DNA of 64,000 nucleotides from Solidesulfovibrio alcoholivorans DSM 5433 (GTDB taxonomy: Bacteria > Desulfobacterota > Desulfovibrionia > Desulfovibrionales > Desulfovibrionaceae). Each line of letters opens with the position of its first letter. The first letter of the stretch is position 1. Below the pieces are notes generated by a model that saw nothing but the letters and a program-made list of their open reading frames with translations, made no database searches and was not told the DNA's origin. A program made the position numbers and the translations under genes. Where the stretch lies: the NCBI RefSeq assembly GCF_000702665.1, contig NZ_JNJA01000003.1, positions 248,001 through 312,000 on the forward strand, given 5' to 3'. Shown here piece by piece: positions 15,303 to 23,456 of this stretch.

Positions 15303-17355
15303 GCTCCCGGCCGTAATAGCGCAGGAAATAGCGCCGCCCCGTGGCGTCGGCCAGCCCCAGCCGCCGCGCGGCCAGATAGGCCGTGAAAAGCCGCAGCACG
15401 GCAAGCATGCGCGCAAAAAAGCCCTCGCCGCTCCAGCGCCGCGGCGAAACGACGATGCCGCCGCCAAGGAGCACGGTCTCGCCGGCTTCGCGCAGCCTTA
15501 GCGACAGCTCCACGTCCTCCATGAGTGCCATGTCCGGGAAACCGCCGCCAGCCGCCAGGGCCTCGCGGCGGAAGAATTGTCCCTGATCGCCGAAGCTGAT
15601 TCCGAAAAACCGCGCGCGAAAGGTGTTGAGGCCGGAAACGAGCGAAAGCCTGGTCCCGCCGCCGGCAAAGCGCATGCCGACCGCGCCTCCGGCCACTTGC
15701 GGCGTGCGCGAAAGCGCCCCGAGCACCCGGCGCGGCACGTGGGCGTCCATGCGGCAATCGGCATGGAGCACCAGCACCGCCTCGCTCGCGCAAGCGGCGA
15801 CCCCCGCCGCGATCTGCCCGCCCCGGCCGCCGGCCGCGACCATCACCCGCGCCCCGTGCGCGCGGGCAACGTCCACGGTCGCATCGCGCGAGCCGCCGTC
15901 GGCCACGACCACTTCCGCAATCTCCCCGGCGGCCAGGGGCGCGGCCAGGGAGCCAAGGCATGCGCCCAGGCGCGCGGCCTCGTCCCGGGCCGGCACCACC
16001 ACGGCCAGGCGCGGCGCTGGAGCGAACGCCCTGCCCCGCACGAGCATCAGCGGGCGCACGGCTCCGGCCAGGACCAGGCCGAGCCAGGGCAGCCAGACGG
16101 CGGCGAGCGCCGCGCCCTCGCCGCCGAGCCCTGCCGGGCGCAGCCAGCCGGGCGTGGTCACCAGTCCCTGGGCGGCAAAGAGCCACCACAGCGCCCACGT
16201 CGGGCGCAGCGCCCAAAGCGGGACCAGGGGTAGCAAATACCAGGGATAGACCGTGGGCAGGCAGGCCAGGGCGACGCAGCAGGCCGCGGCCGGGCCGCGC
16301 CGGACGTCCTGGACGGCGAGCCACAAGAGCGCCAGCGCGGCCGCGCCGATGCTCATGGCGGCAACCGGCGCGGCCGGGCCGAAAAGCGGCCAGAGCAGGG
16401 CCGCAAGCGGCCCGCCATGGGCATTGAAGCGGGCAAAGGCGGCCAGGGAGGCGAAAAGCCCTGTCCCCGCGCCGGCGAAAAAGACAAATGCGCCAAGCGG
16501 CGCGGCGGCCCAGAGGGCTTTTTTCGCATTGCCGCCGCGCATGAAAAAGGGCGCGAGCGCAAGTGCCGGGTATTTGACCATGCCCGCCGCGCCGAGCAAG
16601 GCGAATCCGAAACCGTCGCGCCGGGAGCCGAAGGCCCAAAGCGCCAGGGAAACGAGCGGGATCATGAGCGCATCGAGGTGGCCTTCCCCCGCGCCCATGA
16701 CCAGGGACAACGGGTTGGCCACGGCAAGAAGCAGCAGCGCCGCCGGCGCGGCGCGCCGGGAAAGGACCATGGCAAGGGCCGCGCAGCCGAGCAGGTCGGC
16801 CAGGGCCGCCGCCGCCCTAAATCCCAGGGGCGTGGGCGAAACAGACGCCACGAGGCGGCAATAGAGCTCGGCCAGGGGCGGATACGCGGCCGCAAGCTCC
16901 TTGTGGTTGACCCCGGGCAGGGCCTGCCGCGCCGGTTCGGACAAAAGCGCCGCCGTGCGCGCATCACCCGGGGCGAGCAGGTAGGGGTTGCCGCCGCGCC
17001 GTTGCAGCGCCCCTTCGACGATGTAGCGGTTGACGTCGGAATCGGCCGGCCACGCGCACAGAAACAGCAGGCGTAGCGCAAGCCCCAGGCCGAGGAGCAT
17101 GACGGTCGTCCTGCCCCGCCCGCCGTCCGGGAACCGCCGCACGGCAAACGCCAGGGCGGCGAAGGACGCGGCGAAGCAGGCCGCGTACACGCCGCGCCCG
17201 GCCGCAAACGCCCCGCACAGGGCCAGGGCGAGCAGACAGGCGGCAAGCGCGAGCAGCGGATGCGGGAATTTCAAAACGGCGCGCCATGGCGCGCGGCGGC
17301 TTCCCCCGCCAGCGTCGGACGCGGCGCGCGCGGCTTCGCAACGGGACGACGGCAT
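15286..17355 (-). CDS. Fusion of GT-C-like membrane glycosyltransferase and GT2 transferase (TIGR04283-like)
   Basis: 689 residues. Residues 1 to about 445 are polytopic (ten or more hydrophobic segments) and resemble GT87/GT-C mannosyltransferases, with an acidic loop after the second helix (WPADSDVNRYIVEGALQRRG) typical of the catalytic Asp site. From about residue 447 a complete soluble GT2 domain begins (LAVVVPARDEAARLG, VVVADGGSRD, then GGRGGQIAAG, LVLHADCRM and FGDQGQFFRREAL), resembling the TIGR04283 group linked to arsenosugar or selenodomain clusters. The two normally occur as separate proteins. ATG 17355 follows the DUF547 stop by four bases, so they are co-transcribed. The sugar and acceptor are unknown. 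Confidence 0.78.
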   Translation of the reverse strand: MPSSRCEAARAASDAGGGSRRAPWRAVLKFPHPLLALAACLLALALCGAFAAGRGVYAACFAASFAALAFAVRRFPDGGRGRTTVMLLGLGLALRLLFLCAWPADSDVNRYIVEGALQRRGGNPYLLAPGDARTAALLSEPARQALPGVNHKELAAAYPPLAELYCRLVASVSPTPLGFRAAAALADLLGCAALAMVLSRRAAPAALLLLAVANPLSLVMGAGEGHLDALMIPLVSLALWAFGSRRDGFGFALLGAAGMVKYPALALAPFFMRGGNAKKALWAAAPLGAFVFFAGAGTGLFASLAAFARFNAHGGPLAALLWPLFGPAAPVAAMSIGAAALALLWLAVQDVRRGPAAACCVALACLPTVYPWYLLPLVPLWALRPTWALWWLFAAQGLVTTPGWLRPAGLGGEGAALAAVWLPWLGLVLAGAVRPLMLVRGRAFAPAPRLAVVVPARDEAARLGACLGSLAAPLAAGEIAEVVVADGGSRDATVDVARAHGARVMVAAGGRGGQIAAGVAACASEAVLVLHADCRMDAHVPRRVLGALSRTPQVAGGAVGMRFAGGGTRLSLVSGLNTFRARFFGISFGDQGQFFRREALAAGGGFPDMALMEDVELSLRLREAGETVLLGGGIVVSPRRWSGEGFFARMLAVLRLFTAYLAARRLGLADATGRRYFLRYYGREPTIRR

Positions 17356-17359
17356 GGCG

Positions 17360-18103
17360 TCACCGCCCGTTGAGCGACCAGTCGTAGGGCGTATAGGCCA
17401 GCTCGTGCCGTCCGGCCGCGTCCATGGCCGCGGCCAGGGGCGGAGCGGCGTAGCGCCGGATGAAGCGCCACACGCCCTCGGGGCCGCCGAAGTCCTCGCC
17501 GTACCAGTCGAAAATGCGGCTGACGTGGAGCGTGCCGTCCTTAAAAAAGGTGTTGGCCGGGTTGTTGATGCAAGCGCGTGCGGCCGCGTCCAGGGCGGCG
17601 TCCAGGGTCGCGCCCGCATAGGGCGCGCCGGCCAGCGGCGGGCAGCTCTTGGAGGCGCAGTTGACCGCGAAATGCACGCGGGGGTCGTGGAACTGCGGCC
17701 GCAGGATGCCATGCTCCACGTCGTCGAGGCTGACCGTGCCCGCACGCAGGCGCACGAACGCGCGCTGCCAGGGCGAGCGGAAAAGGTTCCCCGCGTCCTT
17801 GATGGAGCGGATGCCGGGGTAATGTTCGAGGATGAGCTTGAGCGTCCAGGCGTTGTAGACGTTGATATAGTAGGCGAAGCGCTCCGGGCCGGACAGGGCG
17901 GCCGGGTCCACGGCGGCCAGGGCGGCAAGGTAGTTGTCGAGTGTAGCTTCGTCTTTTTTAAGTCCCGCGTAATCCACCACGCCGTCCGCGACATGGGCGG
18001 CGAGCAGCGCGGCGTAGGGGGCGTCGCGGTCGGCGGCGCGGCTTGCGGCCGCCGTGAAAAAAAACGCCAGCGCGCACAGCGCGGCGACGATCCTCCCGGC
18101 CAT
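17360..18103 (-). CDS. Secreted DUF547 protein
   Basis: 247-residue exported protein with a signal peptide (IVAALCALAFFFTAAASRA). The DUF547 core is clear: FAYYINVYNAWTLKLILEHY, IKDAGNLFRSPWQ, LDDVEHGILRPQF and HFAVNCASKSCPPL. DUF547 members have a cysteine/histidine arrangement suggestive of a papain-like peptidase, not demonstrated here. The gene sits four bases upstream of the GT-C/GT2 fusion and 29 bases downstream of a small secreted protein, forming a probable operon. DUF547 and TIGR04283 genes often co-occur, which supports the pairing. Confidence 0.88.
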   Translation of the reverse strand: MAGRIVAALCALAFFFTAAASRAADRDAPYAALLAAHVADGVVDYAGLKKDEATLDNYLAALAAVDPAALSGPERFAYYINVYNAWTLKLILEHYPGIRSIKDAGNLFRSPWQRAFVRLRAGTVSLDDVEHGILRPQFHDPRVHFAVNCASKSCPPLAGAPYAGATLDAALDAAARACINNPANTFFKDGTLHVSRIFDWYGEDFGGPEGVWRFIRRYAAPPLAAAMDAAGRHELAYTPYDWSLNGR

Positions 18104-18132
18104 GGGCCGTTTCCCTTCCGCCCCGGGCGGCG

Positions 18133-18540
18133 TCAATTGAGCTCCTCGCACAGCGCCCGGCCGAGGCCCCCGCGGCGCATGGGCCGCCAGGGTAGTCCCG
18201 AGGCCGGCGCATCGCGGTCCAGGGCCTTGCCGCTGACGCCGATCCAGACCCCGGCGCGCCGCGCGATCCGCTTGTTCTCGCAATCGAGGGTCACCTGCTC
18301 CACGGCATAGGCCACGGGTTCCGGCGCATTGTGGTCCTCGGCCAGTTCCCGGCCTTCCTGTTCGGAAAAAACGCGCTTGATCCGGACCTGGACGAAATCC
18401 CCCCGCACCCGCACGGAATGGGGGTCGTAATACAGGCTCACCGACTTGTCCGCATGGGCGGCCAGAAACTTCCAGTCCGTGGCCAGGGCCGAAGCCGCCA
18501 TGGCCAACAACGCCGACAGGCATAACACCACTACCCGCAT
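18133..18540 (-). CDS. Small secreted protein, adhesin E-like
   Basis: 135 residues: signal peptide MRVVVLCLSALLAMAASALA, then a compact domain beginning WKFLAAHADKSVSLYYDPHS with alternating strands VRVRGDFVQVRIKRVF and an ALCEELN tail. The strand pattern WKF...YYD...VWVR resembles the surface-adhesin E family (PF16747-like) of small periplasmic proteins of unknown role. One Cys near the middle and one at the end could pair. It leads the minus-strand DUF547-GT operon. Function not assigned. Confidence 0.7.
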   Translation of the reverse strand: MRVVVLCLSALLAMAASALATDWKFLAAHADKSVSLYYDPHSVRVRGDFVQVRIKRVFSEQEGRELAEDHNAPEPVAYAVEQVTLDCENKRIARRAGVWIGVSGKALDRDAPASGLPWRPMRRGGLGRALCEELN

Positions 18541-18642
18541 GCCCGGTCCTCCTCTCCCATGCGCGCCCCAATTTCCCCAGGATGGACACTAGCATCGGCT
18601 ACGCCCGGACACAAGCGCAGGCGGCCATCCCCTTGCCGCCCT

Positions 18643-18670
18643 TTGACGAAGCGGGCGAAGGGCCTTATGG
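18643..18670 (+). promoter_or_regulatory. Promoter of RNase P RNA
   Basis: TTGACG (18643-18648), a 16-base spacer and TTATGG (18665-18670) place the start about eight bases downstream, exactly where the conserved 5' stem of the RNase P RNA begins. Confidence 0.6.
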
Positions 18671-18677
18671 GGATTGC

Positions 18678-19046
18678 GGGGAGTCGGACAGGTCGTCGCC
18701 GCGGGCCGCAAGGCCCGGGGAGGAAAGTCCGGGCTCCATAGGGCGGGACGCTGGGTAACCCCCAGCGGGAGCGATCCCGGGAGAGCGCCACAGAAAGCAA
18801 ACCGCCCGCGCGAACCCCGCGCGGGTAAGGGTGAAACGGTGGGGTAAGAGCCCACCAGTTGTCGCGGCGACGCGGCAAGCTCGGCAAGCCCCGTTCGGAG
18901 CAAAACCAAATAGGAGGGCGTCAAGGCTGGCCCGGCCGTGCCCTCGGGTAGGTTGCTTGAGGCCGCGAGTAATCGCGGTCCTAGAGGAATGACGACCGCC
19001 CCGGATCTTCCGGGGAACAAAACCCGGCTTATCGGCCGGCTCCCCC
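18678..19046 (+). ncRNA. rnpB: RNase P RNA, bacterial type A
   Basis: Catalytic RNA that removes 5' leaders from pre-tRNAs. The universal P4/J3-4 core GAGGAAAGTCCGGGCTCC is at about 18719-18736, and ACAGAAAGCAAACCGCC (about 18791-18807) and the 3' GAGTAATCGCGGTCCTAGAGG with AACAAAACCCGGCTTATCGG follow in the expected order. The 5' GGGGAG pairs with CTCCCC at the 3' end (P1), and six T residues directly after it form the terminator. Length about 369 nt. Boundaries are accurate to a few bases. The open reading frames that cross it are not genes. Confidence 0.95.
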
Positions 19047-19076
19047 TTTTTTCACCGCCAACCCAAAGGAATTCCC

Positions 19077-20309
19077 GTGTCCGTGTGGACCGTGCTCCTG
19101 GCCGCCGGGTCCGGCACCCGGCTGGCCTCTGCCGCAGGCGGCGTCAAAAAACAGTTTCTGCGCCTGGACGGCCGCCCGCTCTACTGGCGCTCGCTACGCG
19201 CCTTCGCGCGCTGCCCCGAGGTCGCGGGCGTGGTCGTGGTCTTTCCCCCGGCCGACCTTGCGGCCGCGCAGGCGGAGCTCGACGCGCTTCGCGCCAGGGA
19301 GGACCCGGGCGTTGCCGTCGTGACCGCCCCGGGCGGCGTGCGGCGGCAGGACTCCGTGGCGAGCGGGCTGGCCGCCCTGCCGCGCGCGTGCCGCTTCGTG
19401 CTCGTGCACGACGCCGCGCGCCCCTTCGCCGATCCGCCGCTGATCGGCCGGGTCATCGACGCCCTGCTTGCGGGAAAAAAGGCCGTCATCCCGGTCCTGC
19501 CCGTCACGGACACGATCAAGGAAATGTCGGGCGGCGTGGTCGCGCGCACGTTCGACCGCAACGCCCTGGCCGCGGTACAGACCCCCCAAGGATTCGAACT
19601 GTCCCTGTTGCGCCAGGCCTTCGCCCATGCCGGCGAGGATTTCGACGTCACCGACGACGCGAGCCTCGTCGAACACTTCGGCCAGGACGTGACGACCGTG
19701 GCCGGCGCGTCCGAAAACCGCAAAATCACCAACCCGGAGGACCTCGCCTTGCTCGCCGCAAGCCCCGCCGTCGCCGTGCCCGTGGTCGGCTACGGCTACG
19801 ACGTCCACCGCTACGCCGATCCCGCCCGCCCCGGCAAACAGCCGGCCCGGCCCATGAAGCTCGGTGGCTACCCCATCCTCGGCGCGCCCGAGGTGCTGGC
19901 CCACTCCGACGGCGACGTGCTGCTGCACGCCCTGGTCGACGCCATCCTCGGCTGCGTTGCCGGTGGGGACATCGGCGCGCTTTTCCCGGACAGCAACCCG
20001 GACTTCGACAACATGGCCTCGGGCGTGTTCGTGAGCGAAGCGCTGCTTTTGGCGAAAAGCCGGGGACTTGCCATCAGCCACGTGGACCTGACGGTCATCT
20101 GCCAGATTCCGCGCATCGGCCCCCATGCCCAGGCCATCCGCTTAAACGTCGCGGCGCTGCTCGGGCTCGACAGATCCCAGGTCAACGTCAAGGCCACCAC
20201 CGAAGAGGGGCTGGGGTTTACCGGCGAGAAAAAAGGCATCAAGGCCGTGGCCCTGGTCACGGGCTGGCGGCAGGCCGGGCAGGACGCCTCCGCGGCCCCG
20301 GGGTCTTGA
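19077..20309 (+). CDS. ispDF: Bifunctional IspD/IspF of the MEP isoprenoid pathway
   Basis: 410 residues with two complete enzymes. Residues 1 to about 228 are IspD (2-C-methyl-D-erythritol 4-phosphate cytidylyltransferase), with LAAGSGTRL, GGVRRQDSV, VHDAARPF and TDDASLVE. From about 235 starts IspF (MECDP synthase): VGYGYDVHRY with the metal-binding DVH, LAHSDGDVLLHALVDAILG, GDIGALFPD and the C-terminal VNVKATTEEGLGFTG. The fused form catalyses non-consecutive steps of the pathway and is known from alpha-, epsilon- and some deltaproteobacteria. GTG 19077 with AAAGGA upstream is the start; the gene follows RNase P RNA by about 30 bases. Confidence 0.96.
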   Translation: MSVWTVLLAAGSGTRLASAAGGVKKQFLRLDGRPLYWRSLRAFARCPEVAGVVVVFPPADLAAAQAELDALRAREDPGVAVVTAPGGVRRQDSVASGLAALPRACRFVLVHDAARPFADPPLIGRVIDALLAGKKAVIPVLPVTDTIKEMSGGVVARTFDRNALAAVQTPQGFELSLLRQAFAHAGEDFDVTDDASLVEHFGQDVTTVAGASENRKITNPEDLALLAASPAVAVPVVGYGYDVHRYADPARPGKQPARPMKLGGYPILGAPEVLAHSDGDVLLHALVDAILGCVAGGDIGALFPDSNPDFDNMASGVFVSEALLLAKSRGLAISHVDLTVICQIPRIGPHAQAIRLNVAALLGLDRSQVNVKATTEEGLGFTGEKKGIKAVALVTGWRQAGQDASAAPGS

Positions 20310-20336
20310 CGCCGCGCGCCCGGGTCGGGTTATACT
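20306..20336 (+). promoter_or_regulatory. Promoter giving a possibly leaderless hicA transcript
   Basis: TTGACG (20306-20311, overlapping the ispDF stop) and TATACT (20331-20336, 19-base spacing; TTATAC at 18) end seven bases before the ATG at 20343. No ribosome site lies between, so transcription could start at the A of the ATG. Confidence 0.5.
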
Positions 20337-20342
20337 CCGGTC

Positions 20343-20651
20343 ATGGCCTTAAACGACGCCGTCGCGCCGCTTCCGCCGGTCAAGCTCAACAGCGCCCGCC
20401 AGCGCACCTGGCAGGCCCTTTTCGTCACCCCTCCCCGGGCGGACATCGCCTGGGACGACGTCACGGCGCTCATTCGCGCCCTGGGCGGCCGGGAAATCCA
20501 CCATCACCAGAAAACAACCGGCTCGCGGGTGCGGTTCCTGCTCGGCGGGGTCAAGGGCTTCTTCCACCGCCCGCATCCGGAAAACGTGCTGGGAAAAGGC
20601 TGCGCCGCCGATGTCCGGGATTTCCTCGTCCGGGCCGGCGCGACGGCCTGA
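20343..20651 (+). CDS. HicA-family toxin, GSRV subtype
   Basis: 102 residues with the HicA (YcfA) fold: WDDVTALIRALGGREIHHHQ, TTGSRVRFLLGGVKGFFHRP, then HPENVLGKG and DVRDFLVRAG. HicA toxins bind double-stranded RNA and cleave mRNA. In classical HicA the catalytic histidine lies in GSH; here it is GSR, as in the longer E. coli-type HicA variants with GSRV. The N-terminus is extended by about 30 residues. The partner hicB-like gene begins 12 bases downstream. A promoter ends seven bases before the ATG and no Shine-Dalgarno is present. Confidence 0.8.
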   Translation: MALNDAVAPLPPVKLNSARQRTWQALFVTPPRADIAWDDVTALIRALGGREIHHHQKTTGSRVRFLLGGVKGFFHRPHPENVLGKGCAADVRDFLVRAGATA

Positions 20652-20662
20652 GGTCGAAACAC

Positions 20663-20881
20663 ATGGCAAACGACGCCTGCTACGCGACCTACAAGGGCTA
20701 CTGCCTGGAATGTCAGGTCGAGGACGGCGGCCTGCACGGCCGCATCGCCGGCATCCGCGACGTGGTGACCTTTCACGGCGAAACGCCGCAAGACCTGCAA
20801 CACGCCTTCGAGGAAGCCGTGGACGACTACCTGTCCGTGTGCGGCGATGCCTGCCTTTCGCCCGACGCACCGTCGGCCTGA
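20663..20881 (+). CDS. HicB-family antitoxin
   Basis: 72-residue partially degraded RNase-H-like domain of HicB antitoxins: ATYKGYCLECQVEDGGLHGR, then IAGIRDVVTFHGETPQDL and HAFEEAVDDYLSVCGD. It ends shortly after the domain, so the C-terminal ribbon-helix-helix found in many HicB proteins is absent; autoregulation by DNA binding would need another factor. It follows the HicA-like gene closely with GAGG upstream of ATG 20663. The order toxin-antitoxin is usual for hicAB. Confidence 0.85.
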   Translation: MANDACYATYKGYCLECQVEDGGLHGRIAGIRDVVTFHGETPQDLQHAFEEAVDDYLSVCGDACLSPDAPSA

Positions 20882-20963
20882 AGCCCTTTCGCGCGCCCCC
20901 GCGCGGCCCTGCCATTGCGCCCCATGCCCCTTTCCCGCTGCGCGTGACGCCACGCCCTTCCAG

Positions 20964-20992
20964 TTGACAATGATTTTCATTTCCAATACCAG
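20964..20992 (+). promoter_or_regulatory. Promoter with overlapping Fur box before the MoxR/VWA operon
   Basis: A consensus -35 TTGACA (20964-20969) is followed after 17 bases by a weak -10 TACCAG (20987-20992). Between them GACAATGATTTTCATTTCC (20966-20984) matches the 19-base Fur box GATAATGATAATCATTATC at about 15 positions. It occludes the promoter, the standard layout for iron-dependent repression. A GC-rich leader of about 130 bases follows. Confidence 0.65.
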
Positions 20993-21132
20993 AAGGCGTC
21001 CCGGATCGTCCGCGCCGGAGGTCATGCCCGACGCGCCGCAAGGCCCGGAAGTCCGCGCCGGGCCCCAAGGCGCGCTCCTGCACCGGCTGCCGCGACGGTT
21101 CGGGACAATACCGTTTCGGAGGCGACTTTCCC

Positions 21133-22116
21133 GTGATTCCTTCCCATGTCGGCCGCGCCCTGCAAACCTGCATCGCCGCGCGCCAGCCCGTGTTCCTCTG
21201 GGGACCGCCGGGTGTCGGCAAAAGCCAGGTGGCGGCGCAAACGGCCGCTGTCCTGCACCTTCCCCTGCTCGACATCCGCGCCGTGCTGCTCGATCCCGTG
21301 GACCTGCGCGGCCTGCCGCACATCGGTGAGGATCGCCGCACCCACTGGCGCGCCCCGGCCTTTTTGCCGACCGACGGCGCGGGCGTGCTCTTTCTCGACG
21401 AACTCAACGCCGCGCCGCCCCTGGTCCAGGCCGCCTGCTACCAGCTCATCCTCGACAGGGCGCTCGGCGAGTACCAGTTGCCAGACGGCTGGGCCGTCCT
21501 CGCCGCCGGCAACCGCGACCAGGACCGCGCCGTCACCCACCGCATGCCCACGGCCCTGGCCAACCGCTTCGTGCACCTCGATTTTGAACCGCACCTGCCG
21601 GACTGGCTGGCCTGGGCGGAACGCGCGGGTATCCGGCCGGAAGTGACCGCGTTCCTGCGCTTCCGCCCGGCGCTGCTGCACGATTTCGATCCCACCCGCG
21701 CCGACCGCGCCTTTCCCTCGCCGCGCTCCTGGGCGTTCGTGTCCGCCCTGCTCGCCGCCCGGCCCGATGCCGCCATCGAAGCATCGCTCGTCGCCGGGGC
21801 CGTGGGCGAGGGCGCGGCCGTGGAATTCGACGCGTTTTTGCGCCTGTGGCGGGAGCTGCCCGACACCGACGCCGTGCTGGCCGATCCCGACGCCGCCCCG
21901 GCCCCGCGCGACCCGGCCGTGGCCACGGCCATCTGCGAAGCCCTGGGCAGGCATGCCCGACCCGAAACCATGCCGGCACTCGCCCGCTACGCCGCGCGGC
22001 TGCCGGCGGAATTCGGCGTGCTGCTCATGCGCGAAGCCGTGCGCAACGATCAAACCACCGCCGCGACCGACGCCTTCGCCGCCTGGGCGCGCGACAACGC
22101 CGAGGTGTTCGCGTGA
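21133..22116 (+). CDS. MoxR-type AAA+ ATPase
   Basis: 327-residue AAA_5 ATPase of the MoxR class, chaperones that act with VWA-domain partners to insert metals or remodel complexes. Walker A GPPGVGKS lies near residue 25, Walker B GVLFLDELNAAPP near 80, sensor 1 AAGNRDQDRAVTHRMP, and an arginine-finger region ALANRFVHLDFEPHLPDWL. Start GTG 21133 has GGAGG ten bases upstream. Its stop overlaps the start of the VWA gene (GTGA, 22113-22116). It lies behind a Fur-box promoter, so its substrate may be an iron- or metal-dependent complex; that is inference. Confidence 0.9.
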   Translation: MIPSHVGRALQTCIAARQPVFLWGPPGVGKSQVAAQTAAVLHLPLLDIRAVLLDPVDLRGLPHIGEDRRTHWRAPAFLPTDGAGVLFLDELNAAPPLVQAACYQLILDRALGEYQLPDGWAVLAAGNRDQDRAVTHRMPTALANRFVHLDFEPHLPDWLAWAERAGIRPEVTAFLRFRPALLHDFDPTRADRAFPSPRSWAFVSALLAARPDAAIEASLVAGAVGEGAAVEFDAFLRLWRELPDTDAVLADPDAAPAPRDPAVATAICEALGRHARPETMPALARYAARLPAEFGVLLMREAVRNDQTTAATDAFAAWARDNAEVFA

Positions 22117-23444
22117 ACGGCCCCGATCCCGTGGCGCGCAAACTGGCCAGGGCGCGCATGGAGCTGGTGCTCGGCCACCCGTTTTTCGGAGCCATGGCCC
22201 TGCGCCTTTTCCTGCGCGAGGACGCGGCCTGCGCGGACCTCTGGACCGACGGCGTGACGCTCGGCTACAACCCGAACGTCCTCGTCTGTCGCGACGAGGA
22301 GGACATTGCGGCCATGCTCGCCCACGTCATCCTGCACGTGAGCTTCGAACACCACCTGCGCCGCCGCGACCGCGACCCGGCCCTGTGGAACAAGGCCTGC
22401 GACCTGGCCGTAAACGGCCTGCTCGCCGAAGCCGGGTTCACCCTGCCCAAGGGCTACCCCTTCGACGCCGCCCACGCCGGCCGCCCGGCCGAGGCCATTT
22501 ACGCCGCGCTTTCCGGGGAACTCGAAGAACGCCCGGGCGCGGGCGGCGGCAAGCCTTCCCGGCGCAAGGACGCCAGCGCCCCGGACGCAATGGGCGGCGG
22601 CGAAGGCAAGGCGCCTTTTGCCGGCAAGGCGCGCCAGGCCGAGGCGGCGGCCGGGAAGTTCGACGCCAAGGGCGCGAAGAAAACGCGCCAGTCCGCATCC
22701 GGAGATCGCGACGCGCCGGACAAACCCCGCGATGGCGCATCCGCCCCGGCCCGGGGCGAGGTGCGCGACCACCCGGACCTCGCCGGCGACCCGGGCGAGG
22801 CCACGCGCCGCGAACTGACGACGCGGCTGCGCCAGGACGTCAGCCAGTCGCTGCGCAGCGCCTCGGACATGGGCAACCTGCCCGCTGGGCTCGCCCGCCA
22901 GCTCGGGGAACTGGCGCAGCCGCGCCTGCCCTGGGGCGTGCTGCTGCGCCGGTTCATCCTTTCGCGCGCGGTAAACGACTATTCCTGGTCGCCGCCCAAT
23001 CGCCGCCACGTGCACCAGGGGCTGTACCTGCCATCGCCGCGCAGCCAACAGCTCGGCGACGTGGTGCTCGCCATCGACACGTCCGGGTCGGTGGGCGACG
23101 CGCTGCTGCGGGCCTTTTGCGCCGAGCTGACGGCCATTCTCGACACCTGCGACACGCGCCTGCTCGTCTCTTTCTGCGACGCCGCAGCAAGCGACCCCGT
23201 GGTCCTCACCCGCAACGACCCGCCGCTCGCGCTCTTTCCCGCCGGCGGCGGCGGCACAGACTATCGGCCCGTTTTCGCCGTGGTGGAGGCCATCGGCCTG
23301 CGCCCGGCGTGCCTGATCTACTGCACGGACCTGGAATGCGACCGCTACCCGGACGAACCGACCTATCCGGTGCTGTGGGTCGCTCCCGAATCGGCCCGCA
23401 ACCGGCCGCCCTTCGGCGATGTCCTCGAACTGCCGGCGGCGTAA
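22113..23444 (+). CDS. VWA-like protein (DUF2201/putative metallopeptidase family)
   Basis: 443 residues. N-terminal domain (1-130) resembles the putative metallopeptidase DUF2201_N, but the expected HExxH is HVILH (in AMLAHVILHVSFEHH), so the catalytic Glu is missing while the histidines remain. A low-complexity charged linker rich in Lys, Ala and Gly covers about 140-240. The C-terminal third is a VWA-like domain with a MIDAS-type start VLAIDTSGSVGDALL and the later GGGGTDYRPVF. GTG 22113 overlaps the MoxR stop. MoxR plus VWA pairs act together as a metal-dependent remodelling machine. Target unknown. Confidence 0.85.
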   Translation: MNGPDPVARKLARARMELVLGHPFFGAMALRLFLREDAACADLWTDGVTLGYNPNVLVCRDEEDIAAMLAHVILHVSFEHHLRRRDRDPALWNKACDLAVNGLLAEAGFTLPKGYPFDAAHAGRPAEAIYAALSGELEERPGAGGGKPSRRKDASAPDAMGGGEGKAPFAGKARQAEAAAGKFDAKGAKKTRQSASGDRDAPDKPRDGASAPARGEVRDHPDLAGDPGEATRRELTTRLRQDVSQSLRSASDMGNLPAGLARQLGELAQPRLPWGVLLRRFILSRAVNDYSWSPPNRRHVHQGLYLPSPRSQQLGDVVLAIDTSGSVGDALLRAFCAELTAILDTCDTRLLVSFCDAAASDPVVLTRNDPPLALFPAGGGGTDYRPVFAVVEAIGLRPACLIYCTDLECDRYPDEPTYPVLWVAPESARNRPPFGDVLELPAA

Positions 23445-23456
23445 GGAGGCTTTTGC

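Noticed and set aside
20999-21132. Cobalamin-type riboswitch in the leader before the MoxR gene (CCGGCTGCCGCGACGG looks like a B12-box fragment)
   Set aside because: The other conserved elements (AGGGAA-type segment, GCCACTG) are missing and the downstream genes are not B12-related.
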